A stretch of DNA of 64,000 bases from JBBQZO01 sp038207625 (GCA_038207625.1 JBBQZO010000002.1:62001-126000); one strand, 5' to 3'; shown: positions 27,731 to 37,138, counted from the first letter of the stretch. Notes: generated by a model from the letters alone, not told the origin. A program made the numbers and translations.

Positions 27731-28885
27731 TCACACCCAGCCGAGCTGGCGCGCGGCCAGGTCGTTGAGAATTTCTTCGGCGCCGCCACCGATCATGTAG
27801 ACCTTCACTTCGCGGTAGATGCGTTCCGATTTGGTGCCGCGCATGAAGCCCATGCCGCCGAGGATCTGCACGGCGCTGTCGGCGCACAGTTGCAAGGTCT
27901 GGGTGGCGAAGTTCTTCAGCATGCAAATTTGCGCCACGGGCGATTCGCCCCGTTCGAGCCGCATCGCCAGATCCTCGATGAACGTGCGAGTGGCCTCGAT
28001 CTGGGTCGCCATCACGACCAGCTTCTGGCGCACCACCTGGTGCTCGACCAGGTGTTTTCCGAAGGTGGTGCGCTGTTGCGCCCACTCGGACGCTTCGTCC
28101 AGGCACACGCGCGCCAAGCCGTACGCCTGCATCGCCAGCGCCAGGCGTTCGTGGTTGAAGTTGCGCATGAATAGTTCAAAGCCGCGGTTTTCCTGACCCA
28201 GCAGCTGGGCCGCCGGCACGCGCACATTGTCGAAATGGAGCTGCGCCGTATCCGAGCACCACCAGCCCATTTTTTTCAAAGGCGTGCGCGTCAAACCGGG
28301 CGTGTCGCCCTCGATCAGCAGCGCCGACACGCCGCCCGCGCCGGGGCCGCCGGTGCGCACCGCCACCGTCAGGTAGTCGGCGCGCATGCCCGAGGTGATG
28401 AAAGTCTTGCTGCCGTTGACGATGTAGTCGTCGCCGTCGGGTTCGGCGCGGGTTTGCAGGTTGGCCACGTCGGAGCCGCCGGACGGTTCGGTGATCGCCA
28501 GCGCGCTGATTTTTTCACCGGACAGTATCTGCGGCAGCACCCGGTCCTTGAGCGCGCTCGATCCGCCGATCAGAATCGGTGGCGCACCGATCGAATGGCT
28601 GAACAGGGACGCCAGCAGGCCGCCGCAGGCGGTGCGCGACATCTCCTCGATCATCACCAGTTCGTGCAACAGGTCGCCCGGCGTGCCGCCGTACTGTTCC
28701 GGATAGCCCAGACCCAGCAGGCCAAGTTCGGCCGCGCTGCGATACACCTCACGGGGAAACGACTCGGCCTCGTCCCACCCGTCGACATAGGGCAGCAATT
28801 GCTGTTCGACGTAGCGGCGCACGGTGGCCCGAAACGCCGCGTGCTCGGCATTGAACAGTGGCGACGGCGGCAATGCCTGGTACAT
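27731..28885 (-). CDS. Second acyl-CoA dehydrogenase of the atu operon
   Basis: 384-residue FAD-dependent acyl-CoA dehydrogenase with ITEPSGGSDVANLQTRAE, FITSGMRADYLTVAV, FDNVRVPAAQLLG, QILGGMGFMRGTKSERIYREVK and IGGGAEEILNDL. The ATG at 28885 follows GGGAG. It lies between atuA and the SDR, where Pseudomonas has no dehydrogenase. It may act on another chain length in the terpenoid pathway (for example the C8 or C5 intermediates), or be a paralogue of AtuD with different stereospecificity; which is not decidable here. Confidence 0.85.
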   Translation of the reverse strand: MYQALPPSPLFNAEHAAFRATVRRYVEQQLLPYVDGWDEAESFPREVYRSAAELGLLGLGYPEQYGGTPGDLLHELVMIEEMSRTACGGLLASLFSHSIGAPPILIGGSSALKDRVLPQILSGEKISALAITEPSGGSDVANLQTRAEPDGDDYIVNGSKTFITSGMRADYLTVAVRTGGPGAGGVSALLIEGDTPGLTRTPLKKMGWWCSDTAQLHFDNVRVPAAQLLGQENRGFELFMRNFNHERLALAMQAYGLARVCLDEASEWAQQRTTFGKHLVEHQVVRQKLVVMATQIEATRTFIEDLAMRLERGESPVAQICMLKNFATQTLQLCADSAVQILGGMGFMRGTKSERIYREVKVYMIGGGAEEILNDLAARQLGWV

Positions 28886-28961
28886 GGCTAACTCCCAATC
28901 TCGATTCTGCACATTCACGTTGGAAGCGCTGGCGCTGCGGTTCGCATCGCCAGCGCGGCAA

Positions 28962-30842
28962 TCACTGGGTAGGCGCGGCACCACCCGGCGGCGTAACGAG
29001 CCGCGCGGCCAGTTGTGCCGGCACCTGTATCGGCATCGACAGCAGCACCTGCGCCATGCCCTTGCCCAGCGCGTCGTTGCGCAGCGAGGCCATGCCGCCC
29101 CCGCCCAGCGCCTGCTCGCAGACAAAGTTAAGCGCATCGATGCCGGGCAGGTCGTAGCGCGTGACCTTGCCTTTGACCAGATGGGCCAGATACCCGGCCA
29201 CGCTCGCCTCGCTCAACTGCGCCCGCAACAGCGGCAGATAGGCGCTCTCGCGCGCGACGATGCCGATGTTCGAGGTGTCGCCCTTGTCGCCGCTGCGCCC
29301 ATACGCCAGTGCGATCAGCGGCACGGTGAGCGCGCCGGCCTCGATCGGTGCCGGCACCACCTCGAGCGCGCGCGCCGCCACCGGCGTCATCGCATCCACG
29401 CCGCCCGACACGTCGACCAACACGGGCTGCTCGCCAAGCAGCGTGACAGTGGCCTGCACGCGCGCCTTGTCGAGCAAAAATGCGTACTGCTTGACCGATG
29501 GCGCCACGCTCGGTCGCCCGGCCGCCCCGGTCGTGCCCGGCGCCCAGGAGGTGCCGGCCGGCGCGATTTCGCGTGCGAACAATTCCAGCGCGCGCTTGTT
29601 CGGATGGGCCACCGCCAGCCACATCACCGCCTCGAACAGCGGCACCTGCGCCACGTGCGGCCCGAACGAATAGGCCGTGCCGAGCACCTCGATATGGGTC
29701 GCGCTGTAGTCACCCAATCCCAGTTGCGCAAACATCGCACGCGTGCGTTCGAGGATCGCCTCGGCGCTGCGGCGCGCCTTGCGCTCGGCGTCAAAACCGA
29801 CCACCGTCAGCTGCGCCGCGCAGCGATAACCGTCCGCGTAGGTGGCGCTCACTTTGTAGGTCGAGGTCGGTGCGTAGCCCTTGGCGCCGCTCACTTCCAC
29901 CCTGTCCGGCCCGGCCTGGGTCAGGCGCACGGCGGTGAAGTCGCACACCACGTCGGGCAGGATGTAGCGGGCCGGGTCGCCAATCTCGTACAACAGTTGT
30001 TCGGCCACCGTGGCCGGCGTCACCAGTCCGCCGGTGCCGGCCGGCTTGGTGATATAGAAACTGCCGTCGCGCCGGCAGGCGACGATCGGATAGCCGCTGT
30101 GCGCCCAGTCGGGCACCGCTTCCCAGTCGGTATGCAGGCCGCCCACGCCCTGGCAGCCGCACTCGATCAGGTGGCCGGCCAGGCTGGCCGAGGCCAGCTC
30201 GTGATGATCATCCATGCTCCAGTCAAATTCGTGCAGCAGCACGCCCAGCGTGACAGCGCTGTCGACGCAGCGTCCGGTGATGACCACTTGCGCGCCCGCG
30301 TCGAGCGCCAGCTTGATCGGCAGCGCGCCCAGGTAGGCATTGGCGCTGACGATTTTCTCCGGCAGCGGCTGGCCGCTGTGCAGTTCGCGCACGCCTTGCG
30401 CGCGCAGCGCCGGCAGTTGCGCCATGACGTCGTCGCCTTCGACCAGCGCGATCCGAACCGGCACACCGATCTCGTCGGCCAAGGCCTTGAGCGCGGCCGC
30501 GCAGGCGCGCGGATTGACCCCGCCGGCATTGGCGACGATGCGGATGCCCTGCGCCAGCGCATCCTTGAGTACCGCGCGCATCGCCACGCCGACAAAATCG
30601 GTGGCGTAGCCGAGCGCGGGGTCTTTCATGCGCGCCGTCGCCAATAGCGACATGGTCAGTTCGGCCAGGTAGTCGAACACCAGATAGTCGATCTGGCCGC
30701 TGGCAACCAGCTGGATGGCGCCGCTAGCGCTGTCGCCCCAAAAGCCGGAGGCGCCGCCGATTCTGACCAGCCCTTGCTGCGACTGCTTGTTGGCCTGTTT
30801 GCCCGCTTGTTGGCCCACTTGTTTGTCTGCTGCGTTGTGCAT
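28962..30842 (-). CDS. atuA: Acyclic terpene utilization protein AtuA (DUF1446)
   Basis: 626-residue member of the AtuA/DUF1446 family, the marker protein of acyclic terpene degradation clusters; its reaction is not established. Recognisable parts: RIGGASGFWGDSASGAI, DYLAELTMSLL, NAGGVNPRACA, ITGRCVDSA, and late YGRSGDKGDTSNIGIVARE. The last segments resemble the AtuA-like C-terminal domain fused on, so the protein is the long two-part form. ATG 30842 is one base after the atuE stop; a GTG four codons earlier is possible but lies on the ribosome site. The N-terminus is unusually lysine/glutamine-rich (DKQVGQQAGKQANKQSQQ). Confidence 0.9.
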   Translation of the reverse strand: MHNAADKQVGQQAGKQANKQSQQGLVRIGGASGFWGDSASGAIQLVASGQIDYLVFDYLAELTMSLLATARMKDPALGYATDFVGVAMRAVLKDALAQGIRIVANAGGVNPRACAAALKALADEIGVPVRIALVEGDDVMAQLPALRAQGVRELHSGQPLPEKIVSANAYLGALPIKLALDAGAQVVITGRCVDSAVTLGVLLHEFDWSMDDHHELASASLAGHLIECGCQGVGGLHTDWEAVPDWAHSGYPIVACRRDGSFYITKPAGTGGLVTPATVAEQLLYEIGDPARYILPDVVCDFTAVRLTQAGPDRVEVSGAKGYAPTSTYKVSATYADGYRCAAQLTVVGFDAERKARRSAEAILERTRAMFAQLGLGDYSATHIEVLGTAYSFGPHVAQVPLFEAVMWLAVAHPNKRALELFAREIAPAGTSWAPGTTGAAGRPSVAPSVKQYAFLLDKARVQATVTLLGEQPVLVDVSGGVDAMTPVAARALEVVPAPIEAGALTVPLIALAYGRSGDKGDTSNIGIVARESAYLPLLRAQLSEASVAGYLAHLVKGKVTRYDLPGIDALNFVCEQALGGGGMASLRNDALGKGMAQVLLSMPIQVPAQLAARLVTPPGGAAPTQ

Positions 30843-30843
30843 A

Positions 30844-31620
30844 TCAGCGGCCACTCCATTGCGGCGCGCGCTTTTCGCGAAATGCCAGTTGGCCTTCCCT
30901 GGCGTCCTCGGTCAGTGCGAACAGGCCGATCTGGCTTTCGGCAAAGGCCATCGCCTGCTCGAACGGCAGCGTCTCGATCTGTTTGAGCATGTACAGGCCA
31001 CGCCGGATCGCCGCCGGCGACTTGTCGAGCAAGCGCCCCAGCAGTGCATCGAGTGCGTCATCGAGCGCGTCCGGCGCGGCCACCGCGTTGATCAAGCCCA
31101 GCGCCAGCGCCCGTTCGGCCGTCAGAGCCTCGCCCGACAAGCACATCTCGGTGAGCACGCGGCGCGGCAACTGGTGCTGCAGCACGGCCAGCACCTGGGC
31201 CGGAAACACCCCCACCTTGACCTCGGGCAGTCCAAAGGTGGCGCTGCTGCTGGCCACCGCCAGGTCGCACATCGCCAGCAAGCCCATGCCGCCAGCCATG
31301 CAAGCGCCGTTCACGCGCGCCACCAGCGGCACGGTGCAGCGGCGCGCCTGGCGCAGCAAGTCGGCATACGCCTGGTAAGGTTGCGAATAGTCGACACGGA
31401 AGGCGTCGCCGCCGGCCAGATCGGCGCCGGCGCAAAACGCCTTGTCGCCGGCGCCGGTGAGCACCACTGCATGCACCATCGGCTCACGTTCGACGTCGGC
31501 CAGCGCCAGGCGCAAGGCGTCGAGCACCGCGCCGTTAATGGCGTTACGCCGTTCGGTGCGATTGATCGTCAGCCAGCGCGTCTGCCCGCGCGTCTCAATC
31601 TGCAGTTGCTGATCTTTCAT
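30844..31620 (-). CDS. atuE: Enoyl-CoA hydratase family protein, probable isohexenylglutaconyl-CoA hydratase
   Basis: 258-residue crotonase-fold enzyme, first gene of the operon. Oxyanion motifs: AFCAGADLAGG and NGACMAGGMGLLAMCDLAVAS, with FGLPEVKVGVFP carrying the usual catalytic Glu. In the Atu pathway the hydratase converts isohexenylglutaconyl-CoA to its 3-hydroxy acid before lyase cleavage. The assignment is from the operon. GGAAAAATC precedes the ATG. In Pseudomonas atuE lies in the middle of the cluster, so its leading position here is a rearrangement. Confidence 0.82.
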   Translation of the reverse strand: MKDQQLQIETRGQTRWLTINRTERRNAINGAVLDALRLALADVEREPMVHAVVLTGAGDKAFCAGADLAGGDAFRVDYSQPYQAYADLLRQARRCTVPLVARVNGACMAGGMGLLAMCDLAVASSSATFGLPEVKVGVFPAQVLAVLQHQLPRRVLTEMCLSGEALTAERALALGLINAVAAPDALDDALDALLGRLLDKSPAAIRRGLYMLKQIETLPFEQAMAFAESQIGLFALTEDAREGQLAFREKRAPQWSGR

Positions 31621-31655
31621 TACGCGATTTTTCCATGTGTGTTGGGTTGCATTAA

Positions 31656-31684
31656 ATAATAAAGCAAACGCTTGAATAAATCAA
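31656..31684 (-). promoter_or_regulatory. atu operon promoter with operator-like inverted repeat
   Basis: On the minus strand TTGATT (31684-31679), a 17-base spacer and TATTAT (31661-31656) make a good sigma-70 promoter 36 bases before the atuE start. Inside the spacer, AAGCGTTTGCTT (31662-31673) is an inverted repeat with 4-bp arms and a 4-base centre, placed where a bound repressor would block polymerase. Which protein binds is unknown; the TetR protein at 19468 is the first candidate. Confidence 0.65.
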
Positions 31685-31858
31685 CACGCCCGAACAGCAC
31701 GCCCGCCCCGCGACGCCAACTCAGCAGGCCGATGGCCCGCGCGGCGCGCCGCCATCCCCGTGGACTCGATACAAAATTACAACACCAATGCCTTGGCTTT
31801 TGATTGTCAGCGCACTGTTGCTGATATACATTAAACCCTTGCGTACCTCGGGTATCCC

Positions 31859-32992
31859 ATGCTGAATCAAGAAACCCTGCTGCTCGTGCAGATCAGTATT
31901 ACCCTGCTCACGACCGCCCTGTTGGTGTCGGCGGCGTTGTACACGGATTCGCTGCGCGAACAGCGTTTGTGGGCCGTGGGCAACGTCGCGGTCTGCCTGG
32001 GCCTGGTCATCGGCGCATGCACCAACTTGCCCGTGCTGGTGCATGGCGTGCTCAGTTATGGCGTGATGGGGCTGGGCATGGCACTGATCCTGCTCGGCCT
32101 GCGCGAATTTTGCCGCCGCAGCCTGCGCCACGCCACACTGCTGGCCATCCCCATCGTGGCGATGCTGGCACCGGCCTTCTATACGCTGGTGCAGCCCAGT
32201 CTGGACGGGCGCCTGATCACCACCGGCTTCTATTTCGGCGCCCTCAACTGGGTCTGCGCGATCACGCTGTCACGCCACCATCACGGTCGCGGCACCGGCG
32301 TGAGTGTGTTCGGGTTTGGCATGCTGGGCCTGTCGCTGGTGCTGCGTGGTGCCTATTTCCTGTTCGCTGCGCGGCCCGACCAAGACCTCAACAATACGGT
32401 GGTGAACGCCAGCCTATTCATGGTGCCGCTGGCCCAGGTGTGTATCGCGTTCGGTCTGACCCTGATGGTCACCCAGCGGTATGCCGAACGGCTGCGCCAT
32501 CTGTCGACCCACGATCCGCTGACCGGCGCGTTAAACCGCGCCGCGCTCGAGGCGCAAGGCCAGCGTATCGTGCAGCGTGCCTGTCAAGGCTTGCGCAGCG
32601 TGGCCGTGGTGATGATCGACGCCGACCATTTCAAGCTGATCAATGACACCTACGGCCATCCGGCCGGCGATGCGGTGCTGCGCCACCTGGCCTGCCTATT
32701 GGACCAGCAGATGCGTCCGAGCGACCTGTTGGCGCGCTACGGGGGCGAGGAATTCATGCTGGTGATCGACGGACTCAACCTGTCTGCCGCACTCAGCGTG
32801 GCCGAGCGCCTGCGCCGGATGGTCAAGCGCGAAATGGTCTGCATCAAACCGCATGCGATCGCCTATACGGTCAGCGTGGGCGTGGCCTGTTCCGACCAGC
32901 ATGGCTACGACTTGACGGAGCTGACCTCGGCCAGCGATGCGGCGATGTACGCGGCCAAGAAGGCCGGGCGCAACCGCGTCAAGGCGGCGTAA
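31859..32992 (+). CDS. Membrane diguanylate cyclase (GGEEF)
   Basis: 377-residue cyclic di-GMP synthase. The first 210 residues contain about six membrane helices with no known sensor name; the rest is a GGDEF domain (THDPLTGALNR, DADHFKLINDTYGH, RYGGEEF). An RPSD inhibitory site stands five residues before GGEEF, so product inhibition is expected. It is divergent from the atu operon across 238 bases; no functional link is evident. Confidence 0.92.
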   Translation: MLNQETLLLVQISITLLTTALLVSAALYTDSLREQRLWAVGNVAVCLGLVIGACTNLPVLVHGVLSYGVMGLGMALILLGLREFCRRSLRHATLLAIPIVAMLAPAFYTLVQPSLDGRLITTGFYFGALNWVCAITLSRHHHGRGTGVSVFGFGMLGLSLVLRGAYFLFAARPDQDLNNTVVNASLFMVPLAQVCIAFGLTLMVTQRYAERLRHLSTHDPLTGALNRAALEAQGQRIVQRACQGLRSVAVVMIDADHFKLINDTYGHPAGDAVLRHLACLLDQQMRPSDLLARYGGEEFMLVIDGLNLSAALSVAERLRRMVKREMVCIKPHAIAYTVSVGVACSDQHGYDLTELTSASDAAMYAAKKAGRNRVKAA

Positions 32993-33176
32993 GCGCACAC
33001 TGCGTGCCTTGCGCATCCCCGGCAACGCGCGCCGGCCAAGCGCTGACCATGAAATGGCGACGCGGCCTGACACGGCAGCTTAATTTTATCAAAATACTGG
33101 CAAATTGCTTACTCGCGCAAGCGAATGTGGTCTAATCAATACCTTATCGCATTTTGAATCGGTGGCACACAGCATT

Positions 33177-33626
33177 ATGAACAACAACCATCTACTCCTC
33201 TTGGCTTTGCTTGGACTGACCGCTTGTGGCGGCGGCGGCGGCACCGCGGGCACCTGCGCCGGCACAGCGGAGATTTGTGCGCCAAGCGTCACGACGGCCC
33301 CGCCGGTCGCGCTCGGCACAGGCGATAGCTCCACGGCGGCGCAGTATGCCGGCGCCTGGGACGTCACGTTTTCAGGGAGCGATTTCGGCACCTGCAGCGC
33401 CGTCGCCGTGGACGCGACCGGGGCGATGAGCGGCAAGTGCTCCTCCAGCACCCTCACCAGCTTCAACATCGCCGGCACGATCAGCGCCACTGGCGACGTC
33501 AGTTTCGTGACCGGGAATGGCGCCGCCACCTTCACCGGCAAGGCCACCAGCACAACGGCGGCGGACGGCACCTGGTCACAGCCGGTCAATAATGCCAGCG
33601 GTATCTGGAACGCGGTGCGCAAATAG
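33177..33626 (+). CDS. Small predicted lipoprotein
   Basis: 149-residue protein with a short signal and lipobox (LGLTAC, Cys at about 17) followed by a run of glycines. The mature part is a beta-rich domain (YAGAWDVTFSGSDFGTCSAVAVDATGAMSG ... FNIAGTISATGDVSFVTGNGAATFTGKA) like small lipocalin-type or calycin-type outer-membrane lipoproteins, with a cysteine pair that could form a disulfide. Function unknown. Confidence 0.75.
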   Translation: MNNNHLLLLALLGLTACGGGGGTAGTCAGTAEICAPSVTTAPPVALGTGDSSTAAQYAGAWDVTFSGSDFGTCSAVAVDATGAMSGKCSSSTLTSFNIAGTISATGDVSFVTGNGAATFTGKATSTTAADGTWSQPVNNASGIWNAVRK

Positions 33627-33694
33627 CGTTCGCGCGGCGCCGATCGGACCCGCCGCGAGGGCGGCGCCGATCGGGCGCGATGGCGCCCGGCCTG

Positions 33695-34918
33695 CTATTC
33701 GTAGCGCAGGCAGTCCACTGGCAGCAGTTTCGAGGCGCGCCGGGCCGGATAGAAGCCGAAGAACACGCCCACCAGGCTGGAGAAGCCGCAGGCGATCACG
33801 ATCGCGCCGCTGGTGACGAACACCTCAAAGCTGCCGCTGGCGGTGATCGCCATCGCGCAGCCGGCCGCCAGCAAGATACCAACCATCCCGCCGACCAGGC
33901 AGATCACCACCGCCTCGGTGAGAAATTGCAGCAGCACGTCACGCGGTTTGGCGCCGATCGCCATGCGGATTCCGATTTCGCGGGTGCGTTCAGTGACCGA
34001 CACGAGCATGATGTTCATGATGCCGATGCCGCCCACCACCAGCGAGATGGCGCCGATCAAGCCCAGCAGCGCAGCGATGCCGGCGCTGATCTTCTTGGCC
34101 GTTTCGGCGAATGAGGCCAGGTTTTCGACGTGGAAATCATCCGGCTCCTCGAACTTGATGTGGTGGCGGTCGCGCAGTGTCTCGTTGATGTCCTCGATAC
34201 CATCTTGCAACTGCCGGTCCGACTTGCCCTGGGCGATCACGTAATGCACATTATCCGGGAAAGGATTGCGGATCAGGTGGGCGCGCGCCGCGGTGATCGG
34301 CACCAGCACCAGGTCGGACAGGTCGCCCCCGTCCACTTGCTTGCCCTCGCCGTGCAGCACGCCAACGACCTGGAAGGCCACGTTCTCGATGCGGATGTAC
34401 TTGCCCAGCGGGTCGATCTTGTAGAAGAACTGGTCGGCCACCTTCTTGCCGATCACCACCATGCGCGCCGAGGCGCGCACGTCGGCCTCGCTGAACACGC
34501 TGCCCGTCTCCAGTTTCCAGTTGCGGATCTTGAACATGGCCGGCGTGACGCCGCGCACGGTGCCGTCGGCGGTCTCATTGCCGACCGCCAGCTTGAAGCC
34601 GCCCTGCAGCGCCGGCGCGGCGCCGTTCAGGCTGGGCAGCCGGTTCAGCGCTTCGGCGTCCTGCATGGTCAAGGCCGGCGCTGCGCCGTTGCGCATGCGC
34701 TGCCCAGCGGCACGATTACCACCCGGCACCACGAACACCATATTGGTGCCCAGTTGCTCAAGTTCCTTGCCGATGAAGCGCTTCATGCTCTCGCCCAACG
34801 CCAGCAGCAGCACCACCGAGGTGATGCCGATCACGATGCCGAGCATGGTCAGCACCGTGCGCAGGCGGTTGGCGTTCATGGAGCGGAAGGCTTCCACCAC
34901 AACTTGCAAAAAATTCAT
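33695..34918 (-). CDS. MacB-type ABC transporter permease (FtsX family)
   Basis: 407-residue permease with one N-terminal membrane helix (RTVLTMLGIVIGITSVVLLLALG), a large periplasmic domain, and three C-terminal helices (ISLVVGGIGIMNIMLVSVTERTREIGIRMA is the conserved FtsX core). MacB-like exporters are mechanotransmitters that drive substrates from the periplasm through an outer-membrane channel. Here the ATPase is a separate gene, unlike E. coli MacB where it is fused. It lies 30 bases downstream of the ATPase gene. Confidence 0.9.
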   Translation of the reverse strand: MNFLQVVVEAFRSMNANRLRTVLTMLGIVIGITSVVLLLALGESMKRFIGKELEQLGTNMVFVVPGGNRAAGQRMRNGAAPALTMQDAEALNRLPSLNGAAPALQGGFKLAVGNETADGTVRGVTPAMFKIRNWKLETGSVFSEADVRASARMVVIGKKVADQFFYKIDPLGKYIRIENVAFQVVGVLHGEGKQVDGGDLSDLVLVPITAARAHLIRNPFPDNVHYVIAQGKSDRQLQDGIEDINETLRDRHHIKFEEPDDFHVENLASFAETAKKISAGIAALLGLIGAISLVVGGIGIMNIMLVSVTERTREIGIRMAIGAKPRDVLLQFLTEAVVICLVGGMVGILLAAGCAMAITASGSFEVFVTSGAIVIACGFSSLVGVFFGFYPARRASKLLPVDCLRYE

Positions 34919-34948
34919 GATAGTCCGATTCGGTGAAAAGTGGCGGGC

Positions 34949-35713
34949 CTAGGCCTGCATGACCAGCTCGTGGCTGAGCGCCATCTGGCGCAGCCCTTCG
35001 GCGGACGGGCCGTCGTACAGCACGCGGCCATCCTTGAGGCGCATCAGGCGACGGCTGTAGGCGGCGATATCGGGCTCGTGCGTGACCAGCAGAATCGTAA
35101 TCCCGCGCTCCTTGTTCAACTGCTGGAACGAGCGCATGATCTCGACGCTGGTCTGGGTGTCGAGGTTGCCGGTGGGCTCATCGGCCAGGATCAAGGGCGG
35201 GTCGCCCACCAGCGCGCGCGCAATCGCCACGCGCTGCTGCTGACCGCCCGACAACTGGCTGGGGGTGCGCTTGGCGTAGTCCTTCAGGCCGACCCGCTCC
35301 AGTTCGACCAGCGCCTTGGCGTAAGCCTTGCCGCGCGCAACGCCGGCGTAGATCAGCGGCAAGGCGACATTCTCGGCCACACTCATCCGCTTGATCAGAT
35401 TGAAGCTCTGGAACACGAAGCCGATGGTGCGGTTGCGGATCGTCGCCAGTTCGGCGCGCGACAGCGTCAACGTGTCGGCGCCGTCGAGCAGGTAACTGCC
35501 GCCGCTGGCCTTGTCGAGGCAGCCGAAGATATTCATCAGGGTCGACTTGCCCGAGCCGGACTGGCCCATCACGGCCAGAAAATCGCCGCGCGGCACGGCC
35601 AGGTCGATGCCGAACAGCACCTGGGTCTCGTTGCCGCCCGAAAAATAGCTTTTGGTGACATTGCGAATGTCGATCAGCAGGTTAGCGCCGACGCTGGAAA
35701 GCGGCGGGCTCAT
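34949..35713 (-). CDS. ABC transporter ATP-binding protein (MacB/LolD type)
   Basis: 254-residue ATPase with Walker A GQSGSGKST, Q-loop FVFQSFNLI, signature LSGGQQQRVAIARAL, Walker B LILADEPTGNLD and the H-loop VTHEPD. It overlaps the adaptor gene by four bases (ATGA) and powers the FtsX permease encoded downstream. Confidence 0.93.
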   Translation of the reverse strand: MSPPLSSVGANLLIDIRNVTKSYFSGGNETQVLFGIDLAVPRGDFLAVMGQSGSGKSTLMNIFGCLDKASGGSYLLDGADTLTLSRAELATIRNRTIGFVFQSFNLIKRMSVAENVALPLIYAGVARGKAYAKALVELERVGLKDYAKRTPSQLSGGQQQRVAIARALVGDPPLILADEPTGNLDTQTSVEIMRSFQQLNKERGITILLVTHEPDIAAYSRRLMRLKDGRVLYDGPSAEGLRQMALSHELVMQA

Positions 35714-36936
35714 TCGTTGTTTCCACCGTTGTTCGCGCCCAGCGCGCGGGTGACCACCTTGTCGCCTTTTTTCAGCTCGCCGGCCAGCACCTCGGTGTAG
35801 CGGAAGTTCGACAGGCCGATCTTGATGTCGACCGGCTTGGCCTGATTTTTGTCGTCGAGCTTGAAAATCTTGAATGAGCGCGTGGTCTCGCTCTTGCTGC
35901 GGAACGTCACGTCGTCATCGGCCTCCGGCGCCGGCACGGCCGCGACGGCCGGTTTCTTGTCGCCCTCCTTGGCCTTGAGTTTTTTCAGTTCCTTTTCCTG
36001 TTCCTCGTCAGAGAGGCGAAAGCGCAGCGCGGCAGTGGGAATGCGCAGCACGTTCTGGCGATTGCCCACCACCAGGCGCACCTGCGCCGTCATGCCAGGC
36101 TTGAGCAATTCATCCTTGTTCTCGACGTTGAGCACGACGTTATAGGTGACGACGTTCTGCACCACGTTGGCGGCCAGGCGGAACTGGCGCATGCTGGCGA
36201 CAAACTCGCGATCCGGGTAGGCGTCGACGACGAAACGCGCCTCCTGACCATCCTTGAGCGAGCCCACGTCCGCTTCCGAGACGCTGGTGTCGATCTGCAT
36301 CTTGGTCAGATCCTTGGCGATCTGGAACAGGTTCGGCGTGGTGAACGAGGCCGCCACCGTCTGGCCCAGGTCGATGGTGCGCTTGATGATGACGCCGTCG
36401 ATCGGCGCGCGAATGACGCTGTTGTCCAGGTCCGCCTGCGAGCGCTGCAGCTGCGCCTTGGCCAGCTTGATATTGGCCTGCGCCACGTCCAGTTCGCGGC
36501 GCGACTGGTCCAGCGCCAGGCCGGACACATAGTTTTGCGCCACCAGGCGCTGATTGCGCTCGAAGTTCGCCTGCGCCAGCCGCATCGACGCCTCGGCCGA
36601 GGACAGCCCCGCCTCGCTCTGGCGGATCTGGGCGTTGAAGATGGTCGGGTCGAGCTTGAGCAGCACTTGCCCCTGCTTGACGTGATCGTTGAAGTCGGCC
36701 TTCAGTTCGACGACGGTGCCCGACACTTGCGAGCCGACGTTGATCAAGGCGACAGGATTGATGGTGCCGGTGGCGGTGACGGTCTGGGTGATGTTGCCGG
36801 TGTCGGCCAGCACCGAGCGATATTTCGACTCTTCGAGCTTCGGCTCTTTGTTCTTTTGCATGTACGCGGCGCCAGCTGCGCCCACCAGCAGCAGGCCAAC
36901 GGCCAGCGCAACACGTTTTTTCGTCAGTAGTTTCAT
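35710..36936 (-). CDS. Periplasmic adaptor, HlyD/MacA family
   Basis: 408-residue membrane-fusion protein: an N-terminal membrane anchor (KRVALAVGLLLVGAAGAAYM), lipoyl halves around SQVSGTVVELKADFNDHVKQGQVLLKLD and VIRAPIDGVIIKRTIDLGQTV, an alpha-helical hairpin, and a beta-barrel. A lysine/glutamate-rich insert with Ala-Ala-Val-Pro-Ala (about residues 315-345) is unusual in the C-terminal part. The operon is adaptor-ATPase-permease with no TolC gene, so the exporter must borrow a channel encoded elsewhere. The ATG at 36936 begins at MKLLTKKR. Confidence 0.9.
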   Translation of the reverse strand: MKLLTKKRVALAVGLLLVGAAGAAYMQKNKEPKLEESKYRSVLADTGNITQTVTATGTINPVALINVGSQVSGTVVELKADFNDHVKQGQVLLKLDPTIFNAQIRQSEAGLSSAEASMRLAQANFERNQRLVAQNYVSGLALDQSRRELDVAQANIKLAKAQLQRSQADLDNSVIRAPIDGVIIKRTIDLGQTVAASFTTPNLFQIAKDLTKMQIDTSVSEADVGSLKDGQEARFVVDAYPDREFVASMRQFRLAANVVQNVVTYNVVLNVENKDELLKPGMTAQVRLVVGNRQNVLRIPTAALRFRLSDEEQEKELKKLKAKEGDKKPAVAAVPAPEADDDVTFRSKSETTRSFKIFKLDDKNQAKPVDIKIGLSNFRYTEVLAGELKKGDKVVTRALGANNGGNNE

Positions 36937-37138
36937 CGTCTCGGCTTCATCAAGGGGAAGGCATCGGGCCACAAGGCGGACCGACCTGCTTACTATTTTT
37001 GCATGTTGAAATTATAGCAAGCGGGCACGACGAAACGACGCGTGATGCGACGAACTGCGAAAAAATGGGAATGAACGGCGCAAGCGAGAGTTGCAGACGG
37101 CCGGCCAGACGATCTGGCCAGCGCGGGGGAAATGCAAC

